The notes: generated by a model from the letters alone, not told the origin. A stretch of DNA of 45,847 nt from Prevotella sp. (GCA_017477435.1 JAFUVV010000020.1:1-45847); one strand, 5' to 3'; numbered from the stretch's first letter, positions 32,333 through 40,800 are shown. Made by a program: numbers and translations.

Positions 32333-33004
32333 ATGGATGATCATTTGCCACGTAGCCTGATGTGCTGCAAATTGTTCAAGCAGTTGGAACACGATGAACT
32401 CAGCCGACTTCTTGATGAATCAAACTACAAGCTACTTAATATATCCAGCAATCGTTATTTCATGCTGGCAGGTGAAGAGTGCAGGTCGATGAACATTGTT
32501 GTCGATGGTTGCCTGCAGGCCTATATGCCAGGCCGCCGTGGCAAGCGCATATTGATGGATAGGTTTGAGTGCGGCGATCTTATTGCTCCAGCGTTCCCCT
32601 ATGCTGCCGACCACAGGCTCCCAGTGAGTGTGAAGGCCCTTCAGCCGTCGAAGGTACTTCGCATCTGGGCCGACGATTTCACCCGTCTCATGGACGAGAA
32701 CAGCCGTCTTCGCATGAACTTCATCGGTCTGATAGCAACCAAGGTGATGTATCTTACGCAGAAGATCAACATGCTCAGCCTGCAGACTGTGCGTGAGAAG
32801 ATAATTCTCTACCTGCGCTCGGAGATGAAGACACAGGGCGGCAGTACTGTCCGCCTGACGATGACCCGCGACGACCTGGCCGACCTGTTTGGCATTCAGC
32901 GCTATTCGCTCACGCGCTGTCTGGGCGAACTGCAGGCAGAGGGCATCATCCGTGTAGGAGGGCGCAGGATAGAGATCCTTGACCAGAAGAAACTAATTGT
33001 TTAA
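32333..33004 (+). CDS. Crp/Fnr family regulator of the nos operon
   Basis: A 223-residue regulator. The N-terminal cyclic-nucleotide-binding-like beta-roll covers residues about 15-125 (FMLAGEECRSMNIVVDGCLQ in part, and RILMDRFECGDLIAPA). A dimer helix follows, and the C-terminal winged helix-turn-helix is at 165-215 (MTRDDLADLFGIQRYSLTRCL). Cys residues are present (11, 12, 50, 59, 79), but the spacing of an FeS-type Fnr cluster is not obvious, so the signal is unknown. It is 20 bp before nosZ on the same strand, which makes it the likely local regulator of N2O reduction, perhaps sensing redox or NO. Confidence 0.88.
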   Translation: MDDHLPRSLMCCKLFKQLEHDELSRLLDESNYKLLNISSNRYFMLAGEECRSMNIVVDGCLQAYMPGRRGKRILMDRFECGDLIAPAFPYAADHRLPVSVKALQPSKVLRIWADDFTRLMDENSRLRMNFIGLIATKVMYLTQKINMLSLQTVREKIILYLRSEMKTQGGSTVRLTMTRDDLADLFGIQRYSLTRCLGELQAEGIIRVGGRRIEILDQKKLIV

Positions 33005-33024
33005 CCAAATAATTTATTAAAACA

Positions 33025-35007
33025 ATGAAAATTAATTATCTTGCAACAGCATCAATGCTGGCGCTCGCATTGAGTGTCGGCATGACATCGTGCCGTCCGA
33101 AGGCTTCAGGGCCTGCCGTCGATAGCGATGCGGCACAAAAGGCGTATGTGGCTCCGGGCCAGTACGACGAGTTCTATGATTTTGTATCTGGCGGTTTCAA
33201 CGGTCAGGTGTCGGTATATGGCATTCCGTCGGGCCGTCTGCTGAAGGTTATTCCCGTGTTCAGCCAGAACGGCGAAAACGGCTATGGCTACAGCGAAGAC
33301 ACCAAGCCAATGCTCGAGACCTCGTTCGGCTTTGTGCCCTGGGACGACTCCCACCACATGACACTCTCTCTGACCGATGCCATGTACGACGGCCGCTGGG
33401 CATTCATCAATGCCAACAACACTCCGCGTGTGGCACGTATCGACCTGAAGACCTTCCGCACGGAGGAGATTATCGAGCTGCCTAACTCTGCTGGTAACCA
33501 TGCATCACCGTTCCTCACACACAACTCAGAATATCTTGTGGCCGGCACACGCTTCAGTGTTCCCGCCGACTACGACAACGGCGACGTTGAAATAGCAAAA
33601 TATGCAGAAGCCTTCAAGGGTCACATCAGTTTCGTGAAGATCGATCCTCAGACAGGTCGTCTCAGCCTCGATTTCCAGCTGCGCCTGCCGCCATTCAACT
33701 ACGACCTGAGCCATAGCGGCAAGGGAGTATCGGGCGACTGGAGCTTCTTCACATGCTATAACTCTGAAAGAGCCCACACACTGCTCGAGATCAATTCGTC
33801 GAAGAACGACAAGGACTATATCCTCGCCGTCAACTGGAAGAAGGCTGCCGAGCATGCAGCAAAGGGCGACTGCAAGGTGGAGAATGTTAAATATGCTCAC
33901 AATGTTTGGAACAAGGAAACCCTCACCGCTTCATCGGAAATAATCGACAAGGTGAAAATAATCGATACCGAGGAGGTTAACGACTTCCTGTATCTGATTC
34001 CATGTCCGAAGTCACCCCACGGATGCGATGTCGACCCGACAGGTGAGTATATCGTAGGTAACGGCAAACTGGCTACCAACGTGCCAGTGTTCAGCTTCAC
34101 AAAGATACAGCAGGCCATTGAGAATAAAGAGTTCGACGGCAATGTCGACGGCATCAACGTCATCAAGTACGAGGCAGCCCTCCATGGCGAAGTACAGTCT
34201 CCTGGCCTCGGCTCGCTCCATACCGAGTTCGACGACAATGGCAATGCCTACACAAGCTTCTTCGTAAGCTCAGAGGTCGTGAAGTGGAGAGTCAAGGATC
34301 TGGAGATACTCGACCGCATACCGACTTACTATTCAATCGGTCACCTTTCTGTGATGGGCGGCGATACCAAGAAGCCTTATGGGAAATATATGATTGCTTA
34401 CAACAAGATCACCAAGGACCGCTTCCTTCCAACCGGACCTGAGCTCTGCCAGGCAGCTCAGCTCTATGACATCAGCGGCGATAAGATGAAACTCATCCTT
34501 GAGTTCCCGACCATCGGTGAGCCTCACTATGCAGTGGCGGCAAAGGCCGATCTGATCACTCCAAACGTGGAGCGCTTCGTGAAACTTGAAGACAACAAAA
34601 ACCCGTACGTGATCAGAAATATCAACGATGCCCGCGTAGAGCGCAAGGGCAACCGTGTTGATGTATATATAGGTGCTATCCGCTCCCGACTCGCTCCCGA
34701 CAATATTGAAGGAATCAAGATGGGCGACGAGGTCTACATCCATGTCACCAACCTTGAGCAAGAATGGGATATCCCACACGGATTTGCTGTGAAGGGCAAC
34801 AACAATGCCGAGGTGCTCGTGATGCCAGGAGAGACATGCACGCTAAAGTGGATACCTAACCGCGTGGGAATCATTCCGTTCTATTGCACCGACTTCTGTT
34901 CGGCACTCCACCAGGAGATGCAGGGATACTTCCGTGTGTCGCCTGCAGGAAGCGCTACTCCACTTACATTCACCATCGACGACAAATCTGTAAAAGAACT
35001 TAAATAA
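33025..35007 (+). CDS. nosZ: nitrous-oxide reductase, clade II, lipoprotein
   Basis: A 660-residue periplasm-facing copper enzyme reducing N2O to N2. The Sec-type signal ends in lipobox MTSC (Cys23); this, instead of a twin-Arg signal, marks clade II enzymes of Bacteroidetes. The N-terminal seven-bladed propeller carries the CuZ His ligands: HH at 110-111 (DDSHHM), then His in LTHNSEY, SPHGCD, SLHTEF, IGHLSV and EPHYAV. The C-terminal cupredoxin domain binds CuA through His585 (DIPHG) and CTDFCSALHQEM (Cys621, Cys625, His629, Met632). All ligands appear intact. Length fits the family. It is the first structural gene of the nos operon. Confidence 0.97.
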   Translation: MKINYLATASMLALALSVGMTSCRPKASGPAVDSDAAQKAYVAPGQYDEFYDFVSGGFNGQVSVYGIPSGRLLKVIPVFSQNGENGYGYSEDTKPMLETSFGFVPWDDSHHMTLSLTDAMYDGRWAFINANNTPRVARIDLKTFRTEEIIELPNSAGNHASPFLTHNSEYLVAGTRFSVPADYDNGDVEIAKYAEAFKGHISFVKIDPQTGRLSLDFQLRLPPFNYDLSHSGKGVSGDWSFFTCYNSERAHTLLEINSSKNDKDYILAVNWKKAAEHAAKGDCKVENVKYAHNVWNKETLTASSEIIDKVKIIDTEEVNDFLYLIPCPKSPHGCDVDPTGEYIVGNGKLATNVPVFSFTKIQQAIENKEFDGNVDGINVIKYEAALHGEVQSPGLGSLHTEFDDNGNAYTSFFVSSEVVKWRVKDLEILDRIPTYYSIGHLSVMGGDTKKPYGKYMIAYNKITKDRFLPTGPELCQAAQLYDISGDKMKLILEFPTIGEPHYAVAAKADLITPNVERFVKLEDNKNPYVIRNINDARVERKGNRVDVYIGAIRSRLAPDNIEGIKMGDEVYIHVTNLEQEWDIPHGFAVKGNNNAEVLVMPGETCTLKWIPNRVGIIPFYCTDFCSALHQEMQGYFRVSPAGSATPLTFTIDDKSVKELK

Positions 35008-35015
35008 CGGCCACC

Positions 35016-35627
35016 ATGTTAAATAAAACAAGTAAAATGTCAAAAGTCGGGATGATACTGCTGCTACTGGCGGCAGTAATCACCGCCGCCAGTGCTTTCG
35101 TGCCTGTATGGCGAATCGACCTTATAGCACCGCAATATCCTGAAGGACTTCAGTTGTTCATCGGTGGTTTGTCGGGAATATCAGGAAATCTCGACTCAAT
35201 CAACGATCTCAACCACTACGTAGGAATGGCAAAGATATTCCCAGAGGACTTCTGGGAGTTCAAGGCATTGCCTGTCATCCTGTTTGTGTTTGCAGTATTG
35301 TTCCTGCTCAGCGCAATAGCAAGAAGCAAGAAGATGACCCTGGGATCGTTCATATTGTTCTGCATCTTCGGAGTGCTCGGCTTCGTCGACTTCTATTATT
35401 GGACATATAGCTACGGACATAATCTCTCTCCGGATGCTCCTATTAAAGTTCCAGGCATGGCATACCAGCCACCGGTGTTCGGCTACAAGAAGCTTGCCAA
35501 CTTCGAGGCATTCTCAGTACCCGACATGGGTGGATACCTCCTCTTTGCATCTGGGTTCCTCATCGCACTTGCGGTGTTCTACGAATTCGGGATAATCGAC
35601 AAGTTGTTCAAAAGGAAAAAAGCATAA
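35016..35627 (+). CDS. nos-operon membrane protein of unknown function
   Basis: A 203-residue inner-membrane protein with about four membrane segments (VGMILLLLAAVITAASAFVP, LPVILFVFAVLFLLSAIA, FILFCIFGVLGFVDFYYW, and YLLFASGFLIALAVFYEF). Between segments 1 and 2, and again between 3 and 4, lie periplasmic stretches rich in Pro and aromatic residues (IDLIAPQYPEGLQLF). A start at 35037 (MSKVG) is also possible. It is 8 bp after nosZ and 9 bp before nosL. Genes like it occur in the same place in other Bacteroidetes nos clusters, as far as I recall, but no function is established. Electron delivery or copper-site assembly is plausible inference. Confidence 0.8.
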   Translation: MLNKTSKMSKVGMILLLLAAVITAASAFVPVWRIDLIAPQYPEGLQLFIGGLSGISGNLDSINDLNHYVGMAKIFPEDFWEFKALPVILFVFAVLFLLSAIARSKKMTLGSFILFCIFGVLGFVDFYYWTYSYGHNLSPDAPIKVPGMAYQPPVFGYKKLANFEAFSVPDMGGYLLFASGFLIALAVFYEFGIIDKLFKRKKA

Positions 35628-35636
35628 AGTGTGTAT

Positions 35637-36107
35637 ATGAATTTTGTTCAACTGAAAAGAAAGTCAACGCTGGTGTCACTGCTGGCGTTGACATTTCTTG
35701 TGTCACTCGTCTCATGTAGTGTGAGCGACAAGCCTGTGCCTGTGAAAGCAGGTACTGATGAGTGTACGGCATGCAAGATGGTCATCACCGATGCCAAGTT
35801 CGCATGCGAGATAATAACCGCCAAAGGGCGTTTCATGAAGTTCGATGATGTGTCGTGCCTGTTCAATTATATAAAGAAGCAGGACATTTCGATGGAGAGC
35901 ATCTTGAAGATATATGTGGCAGACTACGTGCAGCCCGATGCGATGGTAGACATAAAGAAGGCATCGCTTGTAATGGGTGCCGATATCCATAGCCCAATGA
36001 ACGGTGGTGTAGCTGCCTTCGTATCTAAGGAAGTCGCAACAGAGTATGCCAGGCAAAACAATGCAGAGTTGCTCGACTCGTGGGAAATACTTGTAAAGAA
36101 ACACTGA
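35637..36107 (+). CDS. nosL: copper chaperone lipoprotein NosL
   Basis: A 156-residue lipoprotein (lipobox SLVSC, Cys27). The metal-binding pattern CTACKM (Cys43, Cys46, Met48) followed by a NosL-type alpha/beta domain (FMKFDDVSCLFNYIKK, YVADY) marks it as NosL, which delivers Cu(I) to NosZ. A GTG two codons upstream is possible, but ATG 35637 gives the better signal. It lies 9 bp after the membrane-protein gene. The 118 bp to nosD hold a 66-bp repeat. Confidence 0.93.
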   Translation: MNFVQLKRKSTLVSLLALTFLVSLVSCSVSDKPVPVKAGTDECTACKMVITDAKFACEIITAKGRFMKFDDVSCLFNYIKKQDISMESILKIYVADYVQPDAMVDIKKASLVMGADIHSPMNGGVAAFVSKEVATEYARQNNAELLDSWEILVKKH

Positions 36108-36119
36108 TTAGATTAAAAA

Positions 36120-36185
36120 GTTAATAGGCGAAGGGTGCAGGATTAAGGCTCAAGGCTATTAGCCGTCACCCTTTAGCCAGCACCC
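36120..36185. repeat. 66-bp repeat, copy 1 (inverted with respect to 40829-40894)
   Basis: The 66 bp are identical to the reverse complement of 40829-40894, by direct comparison of every base. The sequence includes AGGCTCAAGGCTATTAGCC and ends in 14-bp tandem words (TTTAGCCAGCACCC, TTTAGCCATCACCC, ATAACCCATCACCC) that continue to 36214. It sits between nosL and nosD. Confidence 0.95.
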
Positions 36186-36225
36186 TTTAGCCATCACCCA
36201 TAACCCATCACCCATAATAAGTATA

Positions 36226-37467
36226 ATGAATCCGAAGAGGATTGCTGCCGTTGTAGCATTATTGCTGCTGTCGTTGCCATTCGCGGCTGCAAAGACAATT
36301 ATTGTTGGCAAAGATATGCCTGTCAAGACAATAACTCGCGCTGTCTATATAGCGCAGCCATACGACAGTATCGTTGTTAATCGTGGATTGTATTTGGAGC
36401 GTGTCAACATCACAAAGCCTGTAATGCTGAAGGGTGTTGGCGAGCCGACAGTTGATGCAAGGAAGTCGGGGACAGTGATAACGGTCTCGTGCAGCGGTGT
36501 GTCGATCGAAGGCTTTAGAATAGTCAACTCGGCCCGCTCTTCTCTTCGCGACTATTGCGGCATACTGTGCAAGGACTCGCGCTGTGTCTCTATAAAAAAC
36601 AATGTGATGCGCAGTGACCAGTTTAGTATAATGATGCAGAATTGCGTCGATTGCCGCATTACCGGCAACAGTGTGGAGAGTGATATCATGGAGATGCAGG
36701 TGATGGGGAATGCCATCCATTGTTGGAAATGCGATTCCATATATATAGCCTATAACAGAGTGGGGCATAACCGCGACGGGATATATCTTGAGTTTGTGTA
36801 CAACTCACTGATAGAGCACAACGAGGTGTCGGAGTGTGAGCGCTATGGACTCCACTTCATGTTCTCTCACCACAATGTCTATCGCCGCAACCGCTTCTAT
36901 TGCAACCTGGCCGGCGTGGCTGTCATGTATACCCATGATGTGCAGATGTATGAAAACATATTTGAGCAGAATCGCGGAGGATCGTCATACGGGCTTTTGC
37001 TTAAAGATATCTCCCATGGCGAGATAAAATACAATACGTTTAGTGATAACACGATGGGGATATTGATGGACGGAGGAACCAATTTGCGACTCTCTGCAAA
37101 TCTCTTCCGAAGCAATGGCTGGGCTATAAGGGTGGTGGCAAGCAGCATGAACGATACCATCGTGTCGAACAGTTTCATCGGTAACACGTTCGACATCTCT
37201 ACAAACAGTTCTTACAACAGCAACACGTTCGACGGCAACTATTGGGATAAATACTCAGGCTACGATCTCGACAAAGACGGCGTTGGCGACACTCCACACC
37301 ATCCTCTCAGTCTCTTCTCTATGCTTGCCGAGCGTAACAGCGGAGTGCTCCTCTTCTTTAAGAGCATTCTTATGAATCTCATGGAGCAAAGCGAGCGGCT
37401 GATTCCCTCGATCACACCCGACAACTATTCCGACAACACCCCCCTGATGAAACCTACCCGGATATGA
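36226..37467 (+). CDS. nosD: periplasmic copper-site assembly protein NosD
   Basis: A 413-residue secreted right-handed beta-helix protein (signal MNPKRIAAVVALLLLSLPFAAA). It has the CASH/NosD pattern of repeated short strands (SIEGFRIVNSARS, RCVSIKNNVM, DCRITGNSVES, DGIYLEFVYNSLIEHNEV, NTFDGNYWDKYSGYD). The final Asp-rich region DLDKDGVGDTPH is typical of NosD. It works with the NosFY ABC transporter to supply sulfur or maturation to the CuZ site of NosZ. It ends with a 4-bp overlap into nosF. Confidence 0.93.
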   Translation: MNPKRIAAVVALLLLSLPFAAAKTIIVGKDMPVKTITRAVYIAQPYDSIVVNRGLYLERVNITKPVMLKGVGEPTVDARKSGTVITVSCSGVSIEGFRIVNSARSSLRDYCGILCKDSRCVSIKNNVMRSDQFSIMMQNCVDCRITGNSVESDIMEMQVMGNAIHCWKCDSIYIAYNRVGHNRDGIYLEFVYNSLIEHNEVSECERYGLHFMFSHHNVYRRNRFYCNLAGVAVMYTHDVQMYENIFEQNRGGSSYGLLLKDISHGEIKYNTFSDNTMGILMDGGTNLRLSANLFRSNGWAIRVVASSMNDTIVSNSFIGNTFDISTNSSYNSNTFDGNYWDKYSGYDLDKDGVGDTPHHPLSLFSMLAERNSGVLLFFKSILMNLMEQSERLIPSITPDNYSDNTPLMKPTRI

Positions 37468-38189
37468 TAACCATCGGCAATCTCAACAAATATTTCGGTC
37501 GTCATCACGTGCTCAAAGATGTCAGCCTACGGCTCGGCGACGGCCAGTGTATAGCATTCCTTGGCCCCAACGGCTGCGGAAAGACAACTCTCATGAAATG
37601 CCTGCTCGGCCTTGTCACGCCCACCAGCGGCACGGTGACAATCGATGGAATGGCAGTGGCCGACAATCCCGAATGCCGCAGGCAGATAGGGTTTATGCCG
37701 CAAAAAGGCAGTTTCCCTCAGAATATGACCGTGGCGCAGACCATTGAGGCGATAATGTCGGTGAGGGAGAACGGCGAGGAACGCGACATGGAACTGTACG
37801 ATGCCTACAACATCAGCAGCTTTGCCGAAAGGCCTGCCCGCACGCTGTCGGGAGGAATGGAGCAAAAGCTCAGCGCCTCGCTCGCCTTCATGTTCTCCCC
37901 GCGCATACTCATTCTCGACGAGCCCGCCGCCAGCCTCGACCCCCTCTCGGCCGAAATATTGCACAGGAAGATTATCAAAGAGAAGAACAACGGCAAGCTG
38001 ATTTTCATCACATCCCACATGCTCAGCCATCTTGACGATATGGCAACGCAGGTGGTACTCATGGACGAGGGGCGCATTGTGCTGCACAAGGAAGTCGGCG
38101 AGTTGCTCGCACAGACACATGCAGACACTATCGCCAAGGCGGTGGTGGAAGTGTTTAAGTGCCAAACTTCAGGAGGAACGTACTGTTGA
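37464..38189 (+). CDS. nosF: NosF ABC transporter ATPase
   Basis: A 241-residue ABC ATPase. Walker A is GPNGCGKTT (about 34-42), the signature is LSGGMEQKL (about 128), and Walker B is ILILDEPAASLDP. It overlaps the end of nosD by 4 bp, which is translational coupling, and should energise NosY for NosZ maturation. The length is somewhat short for the family but complete. After the stop comes a 316-bp repeat-rich gap before nosY, which is unusual because nosF and nosY form one complex. Confidence 0.93.
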   Translation: MITIGNLNKYFGRHHVLKDVSLRLGDGQCIAFLGPNGCGKTTLMKCLLGLVTPTSGTVTIDGMAVADNPECRRQIGFMPQKGSFPQNMTVAQTIEAIMSVRENGEERDMELYDAYNISSFAERPARTLSGGMEQKLSASLAFMFSPRILILDEPAASLDPLSAEILHRKIIKEKNNGKLIFITSHMLSHLDDMATQVVLMDEGRIVLHKEVGELLAQTHADTIAKAVVEVFKCQTSGGTYC

Positions 38190-38205
38190 GCCTTCGGCGA
38201 AAAAA

Positions 38206-38445
38206 CGGGAGTTAGTGGTCATTATTCGCTTCGCTCACTTAGGAGTTATCGGGAGTTAACGGGAGTTAGCTCGCTACGCTCGCCGGAGTAAGCGGACAAT
38301 AGACTTGCATATGTCTGTTTTAATAGAATTGCATATGTCTGTTAACTCCCGTGGTCGAACCAACGGTCACTGTCCGAGGGCAAAGCCCGAGGGGGAAAGG
38401 AACTGCTTGCTGATGAGCGAAGCGAATAATGACCACTAACTCCCG
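38206..38445. repeat. 32-bp inverted repeat and nested words between nosF and nosY
   Basis: The arm at 38206-38237 is the exact reverse complement of 38414-38445. Inside are further copies of GGGAGTTA and its complement, the words CGCTTCGCTCA and CGCTACGCTCGCC, and a direct repeat TTGCATATGTCTGTT near 38305-38343. In RNA the arms would form a long hairpin enclosing about 176 nt. The gap 38190-38505 holds no gene. Confidence 0.9.
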
Positions 38446-38505
38446 ATAACTCCCCTTAACTCCTACTTGCGAAACTTGAACCAATAATATAAAAGTCCGT
38501 CGATT

Positions 38506-39273
38506 ATGAAAAAAATAGCCTGGTCGATATTTGTCGACAATATATGCAGTCGGATACTGATAGCCTACCTCCTGCTGCTCGCCCTTATGACGTGGACGGC
38601 AGTGCTGATGGAAGACAGCGCCTCGAAGGCTTCGCTCACCATCCTCAACCTTGTACTGCTCGTCGTGCCGCTGATGACGCTGCTTTACACGACGATATAC
38701 CTCTACAACTCTCGCGAGTATATCGTCCTGTTGCTCGCGCAGCCCCTTCGCCGTGCGCAGATATGGAACAGTCTCTATGCCGGCACCAGCGGGAGTATGA
38801 CAGCAATGCTGCTCCTTGGAGCAGCAGTCCCCATATTCCTTTACACCGACACGTCGTCGGCCATCGCCATCATCCTCATGGCCATTGTCACTACGATGAT
38901 CTTCTCGTCGGCGGGGATGCTTGTCGTGGCCTACGTCGACGACAAGGCCCGGGGCATCGGCCTGGCGATACTCATATGGCTGCTCCTCACCATGATCTAC
39001 GATGCCTTGTGCCTCTATGCCCTGTTTATGCTAAGCCAGTGGCCCGTAGAGAAGCCCGTCATGTGGCTCCTGATGCTCAACCCTCAAGACCTCTCCCGCT
39101 TTCTTGTGATTCTCCGCACCGATGCGTCGGCCATGATGGGCTATTCCGGCGCAGCCTTCCGTCAGTTTCTCGGCGAGGCCCTTGGCACGGCAGCAGCCGT
39201 CGTGCTCCTGGTGCTATGGATCGTCGTGCCCTACCTGTTGTCGCTGCGACGGTTCCGTAAGAAAGACCTGTAG
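38506..39273 (+). CDS. nosY: NosY ABC transporter permease
   Basis: A 255-residue inner-membrane protein with about six membrane segments (for example LLLALMTWTAVLM, ILNLVLLVVPLMTLLYTTIY, AIAIILMAIVTTMIFSSAGM, LGTAAAVVLLVLWIVVPYLL). The conserved region YNSREYIVLLLAQPLRRAQIW, in part, is a NosY signature. It pairs with NosF. It is the last gene of the nos operon in this window and is followed by a family A repeat array. The RNA-hairpin gap before it may set a lower level for nosY than for nosF. Confidence 0.9.
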   Translation: MKKIAWSIFVDNICSRILIAYLLLLALMTWTAVLMEDSASKASLTILNLVLLVVPLMTLLYTTIYLYNSREYIVLLLAQPLRRAQIWNSLYAGTSGSMTAMLLLGAAVPIFLYTDTSSAIAIILMAIVTTMIFSSAGMLVVAYVDDKARGIGLAILIWLLLTMIYDALCLYALFMLSQWPVEKPVMWLLMLNPQDLSRFLVILRTDASAMMGYSGAAFRQFLGEALGTAAAVVLLVLWIVVPYLLSLRRFRKKDL

Positions 39274-39310
39274 CGTGCCGTCTGCATCGGCGTGAATCTT
39301 GTCGGGAGTC

Positions 39311-39395
39311 GGTACATGGGCCTTGTACTTGAAGTACATGAACGTTGTACTCGGAGCACAGGGGCCATGTACTGAGCGTGCAAAGGTTTTGTGCT
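39311..39395. repeat. 22-bp hairpin array, family A, copy 5 (4 units)
   Basis: Units start at 39311, 39333, 39355 and 39377, exactly 22 bp apart. Arms are AGTACA/TGTACT with several changes; the last unit has lost pairing in one arm. Loops TGGGCCT and TGAACGT equal those of the 31983 copy. It lies between the convergent nosY and kinase genes. Confidence 0.88.
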
Positions 39396-39499
39396 TTGGC
39401 AGAAAGGGATGCATGACTGGGGTAGGAGTGCTTTCTCCCTGCGTTTCTTGCGGGGGACGGCTCTCCTGTCGGCGGTTATATATATAATAAGGTGTGGGG

Positions 39500-40126
39500 T
39501 TACTCGCTTGTGAGTGGGAACAGTCCGTAGAGCTTTGCGTCGATCATGTCGGTGACGATGCGGAAGTCGCGGTCGGAGTTTTCGAATTTCACCGAGTCGC
39601 CCTCAACGATGATGAGGTTGCCCTTGTATGTCGATATCCAGTTTTCGTAGAGGTCGTTGAGTCCTTGCAGGTAGTCGATGCGGATGGATTTTTCGTATTC
39701 TCGTCCGCGTTTCTGTATCTGTGCCACGATGTTTGGTATGGATGTGCGGATGTAGATCATGAGGTCGGGCAGTTTGACGAGCGACATCATGAGGTCGAAG
39801 AGGTCGGAGTAGTTTTCGAAGTCGCGGTCGCTCATCATGCCTTGTGCGTGGAGGTTTGGCGCAAATATCTTGGCGTCTTCGAAGATGGTGCGGTCTTGTA
39901 CGATGGTGTCTGTCGACTGTGAGATTTCGACTACTTCCTTGAATCGTTTGTTGAGGAAGTAGACTTGTATGTTGAACGACCACCGCTGCATGTCGGCATA
40001 GAAGTCCGACAGGTATGGGTTGTTGTCTACGGGCTCGAAGCGCGGTGTCCATCCGTATCGCTTTGCGAGCATCTTGGTGAGCGTTGTCTTTCCGCTTCCG
40101 ATGTTTCCGGCTATTGCTATGTGCAT
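39500..40126 (-). CDS. deoxynucleoside kinase (second of a tandem pair)
   Basis: A 208-residue kinase phosphorylating deoxynucleosides with ATP. The P-loop GNIGSGKTT lies at residues 7-15, followed by the DRTIFED motif (catalytic Asp-Arg pair) and a C-terminal lid region with RGREYEKSI. It belongs to the dCK/dGK-type family. It closely resembles its neighbour at 40164 along the whole length, so the pair arose by duplication; tandem kinases of this family in other bacteria form heterodimers with dAdo and dGuo specificity, which is plausible here. Salvage context agrees with deoD elsewhere in the window. Confidence 0.88.
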   Translation of the reverse strand: MHIAIAGNIGSGKTTLTKMLAKRYGWTPRFEPVDNNPYLSDFYADMQRWSFNIQVYFLNKRFKEVVEISQSTDTIVQDRTIFEDAKIFAPNLHAQGMMSDRDFENYSDLFDLMMSLVKLPDLMIYIRTSIPNIVAQIQKRGREYEKSIRIDYLQGLNDLYENWISTYKGNLIIVEGDSVKFENSDRDFRIVTDMIDAKLYGLFPLTSE

Positions 40127-40163
40127 GGTTTGGTGAAGGATTTAGGGTGATGGATTAGGGGTG

Positions 40164-40784
40164 TTAATCAGTAAACAGTCCGAAGAGGGTGCGGTCTATT
40201 TTGTCTATTATGCCTGCGAAGTCGCGTGGTGTGTGGAGGAAGTCGATGTTGTCGACGTCGATGACCATGACGCGGCCTTTGTATTTGTTGAAGATGAAGT
40301 CTTCGTAGAGGGTGTTCAGTCCTTGTAGGTATTCCAGTTGTATTGCCTGCTCGTAGTCGCGTCCGCGCTTTTGTATGTTTTCCACGAGGTGTGGCACCGA
40401 TGCCCGGAGGTAGATCATGAGCTCGGGGGTCTTGATGATTTTCAGCATCTGCTCGAACAGCTCCATGTATGTGGTGAAGTCGCGGTCGTCCATGTTGCCC
40501 ATATTGTGGTTGTTGGCCGTGAACACATACACGCCTTCGAAGATTGACCGGTCTTGTATGATTGTCGTGTCCGACTTTGCTATTGCCATCATGTCTTTGA
40601 ACCGCTGTTTGAGGAAGTACACTTCGAGGTTGAACGACCATCGTGGGATGTCGTCGTAGTAGTCTTCCAGGTAGGGGTTGAAGTCTACGTCTTCGAAGCG
40701 TGGTGTCCATCCGTAGTGCTTTGCGAGCATGGTGGTGAGTGTTGTCTTTCCGCTTCCGATGTTTCCAGCTACGGCTATATGCAT
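40164..40784 (-). CDS. deoxynucleoside kinase (first of a tandem pair)
   Basis: A 206-residue kinase, homologous over its full length to the next gene. The P-loop is GNIGSGKTT (7-15), and DRSIFEG replaces DRTIFED. RWSFNLEVYFLKQRFKDM in part and RGRDYEQAI mark the substrate and lid regions. It is separated from the other kinase by 37 bp. Upstream lies a run of 14-bp repeats and the second 66-bp repeat, instead of a clear promoter. Which deoxynucleoside each kinase prefers cannot be told from sequence alone. Confidence 0.88.
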   Translation of the reverse strand: MHIAVAGNIGSGKTTLTTMLAKHYGWTPRFEDVDFNPYLEDYYDDIPRWSFNLEVYFLKQRFKDMMAIAKSDTTIIQDRSIFEGVYVFTANNHNMGNMDDRDFTTYMELFEQMLKIIKTPELMIYLRASVPHLVENIQKRGRDYEQAIQLEYLQGLNTLYEDFIFNKYKGRVMVIDVDNIDFLHTPRDFAGIIDKIDRTLFGLFTD

Positions 40785-40800
40785 GGTTGGGTGTGATTAT

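Noticed and set aside
38190-38505. Insertion sequence between nosF and nosY
   Set aside because: There is no transposase or target-site duplication that I can see. A nonautonomous element remains possible and is raised as a finding, not a feature.
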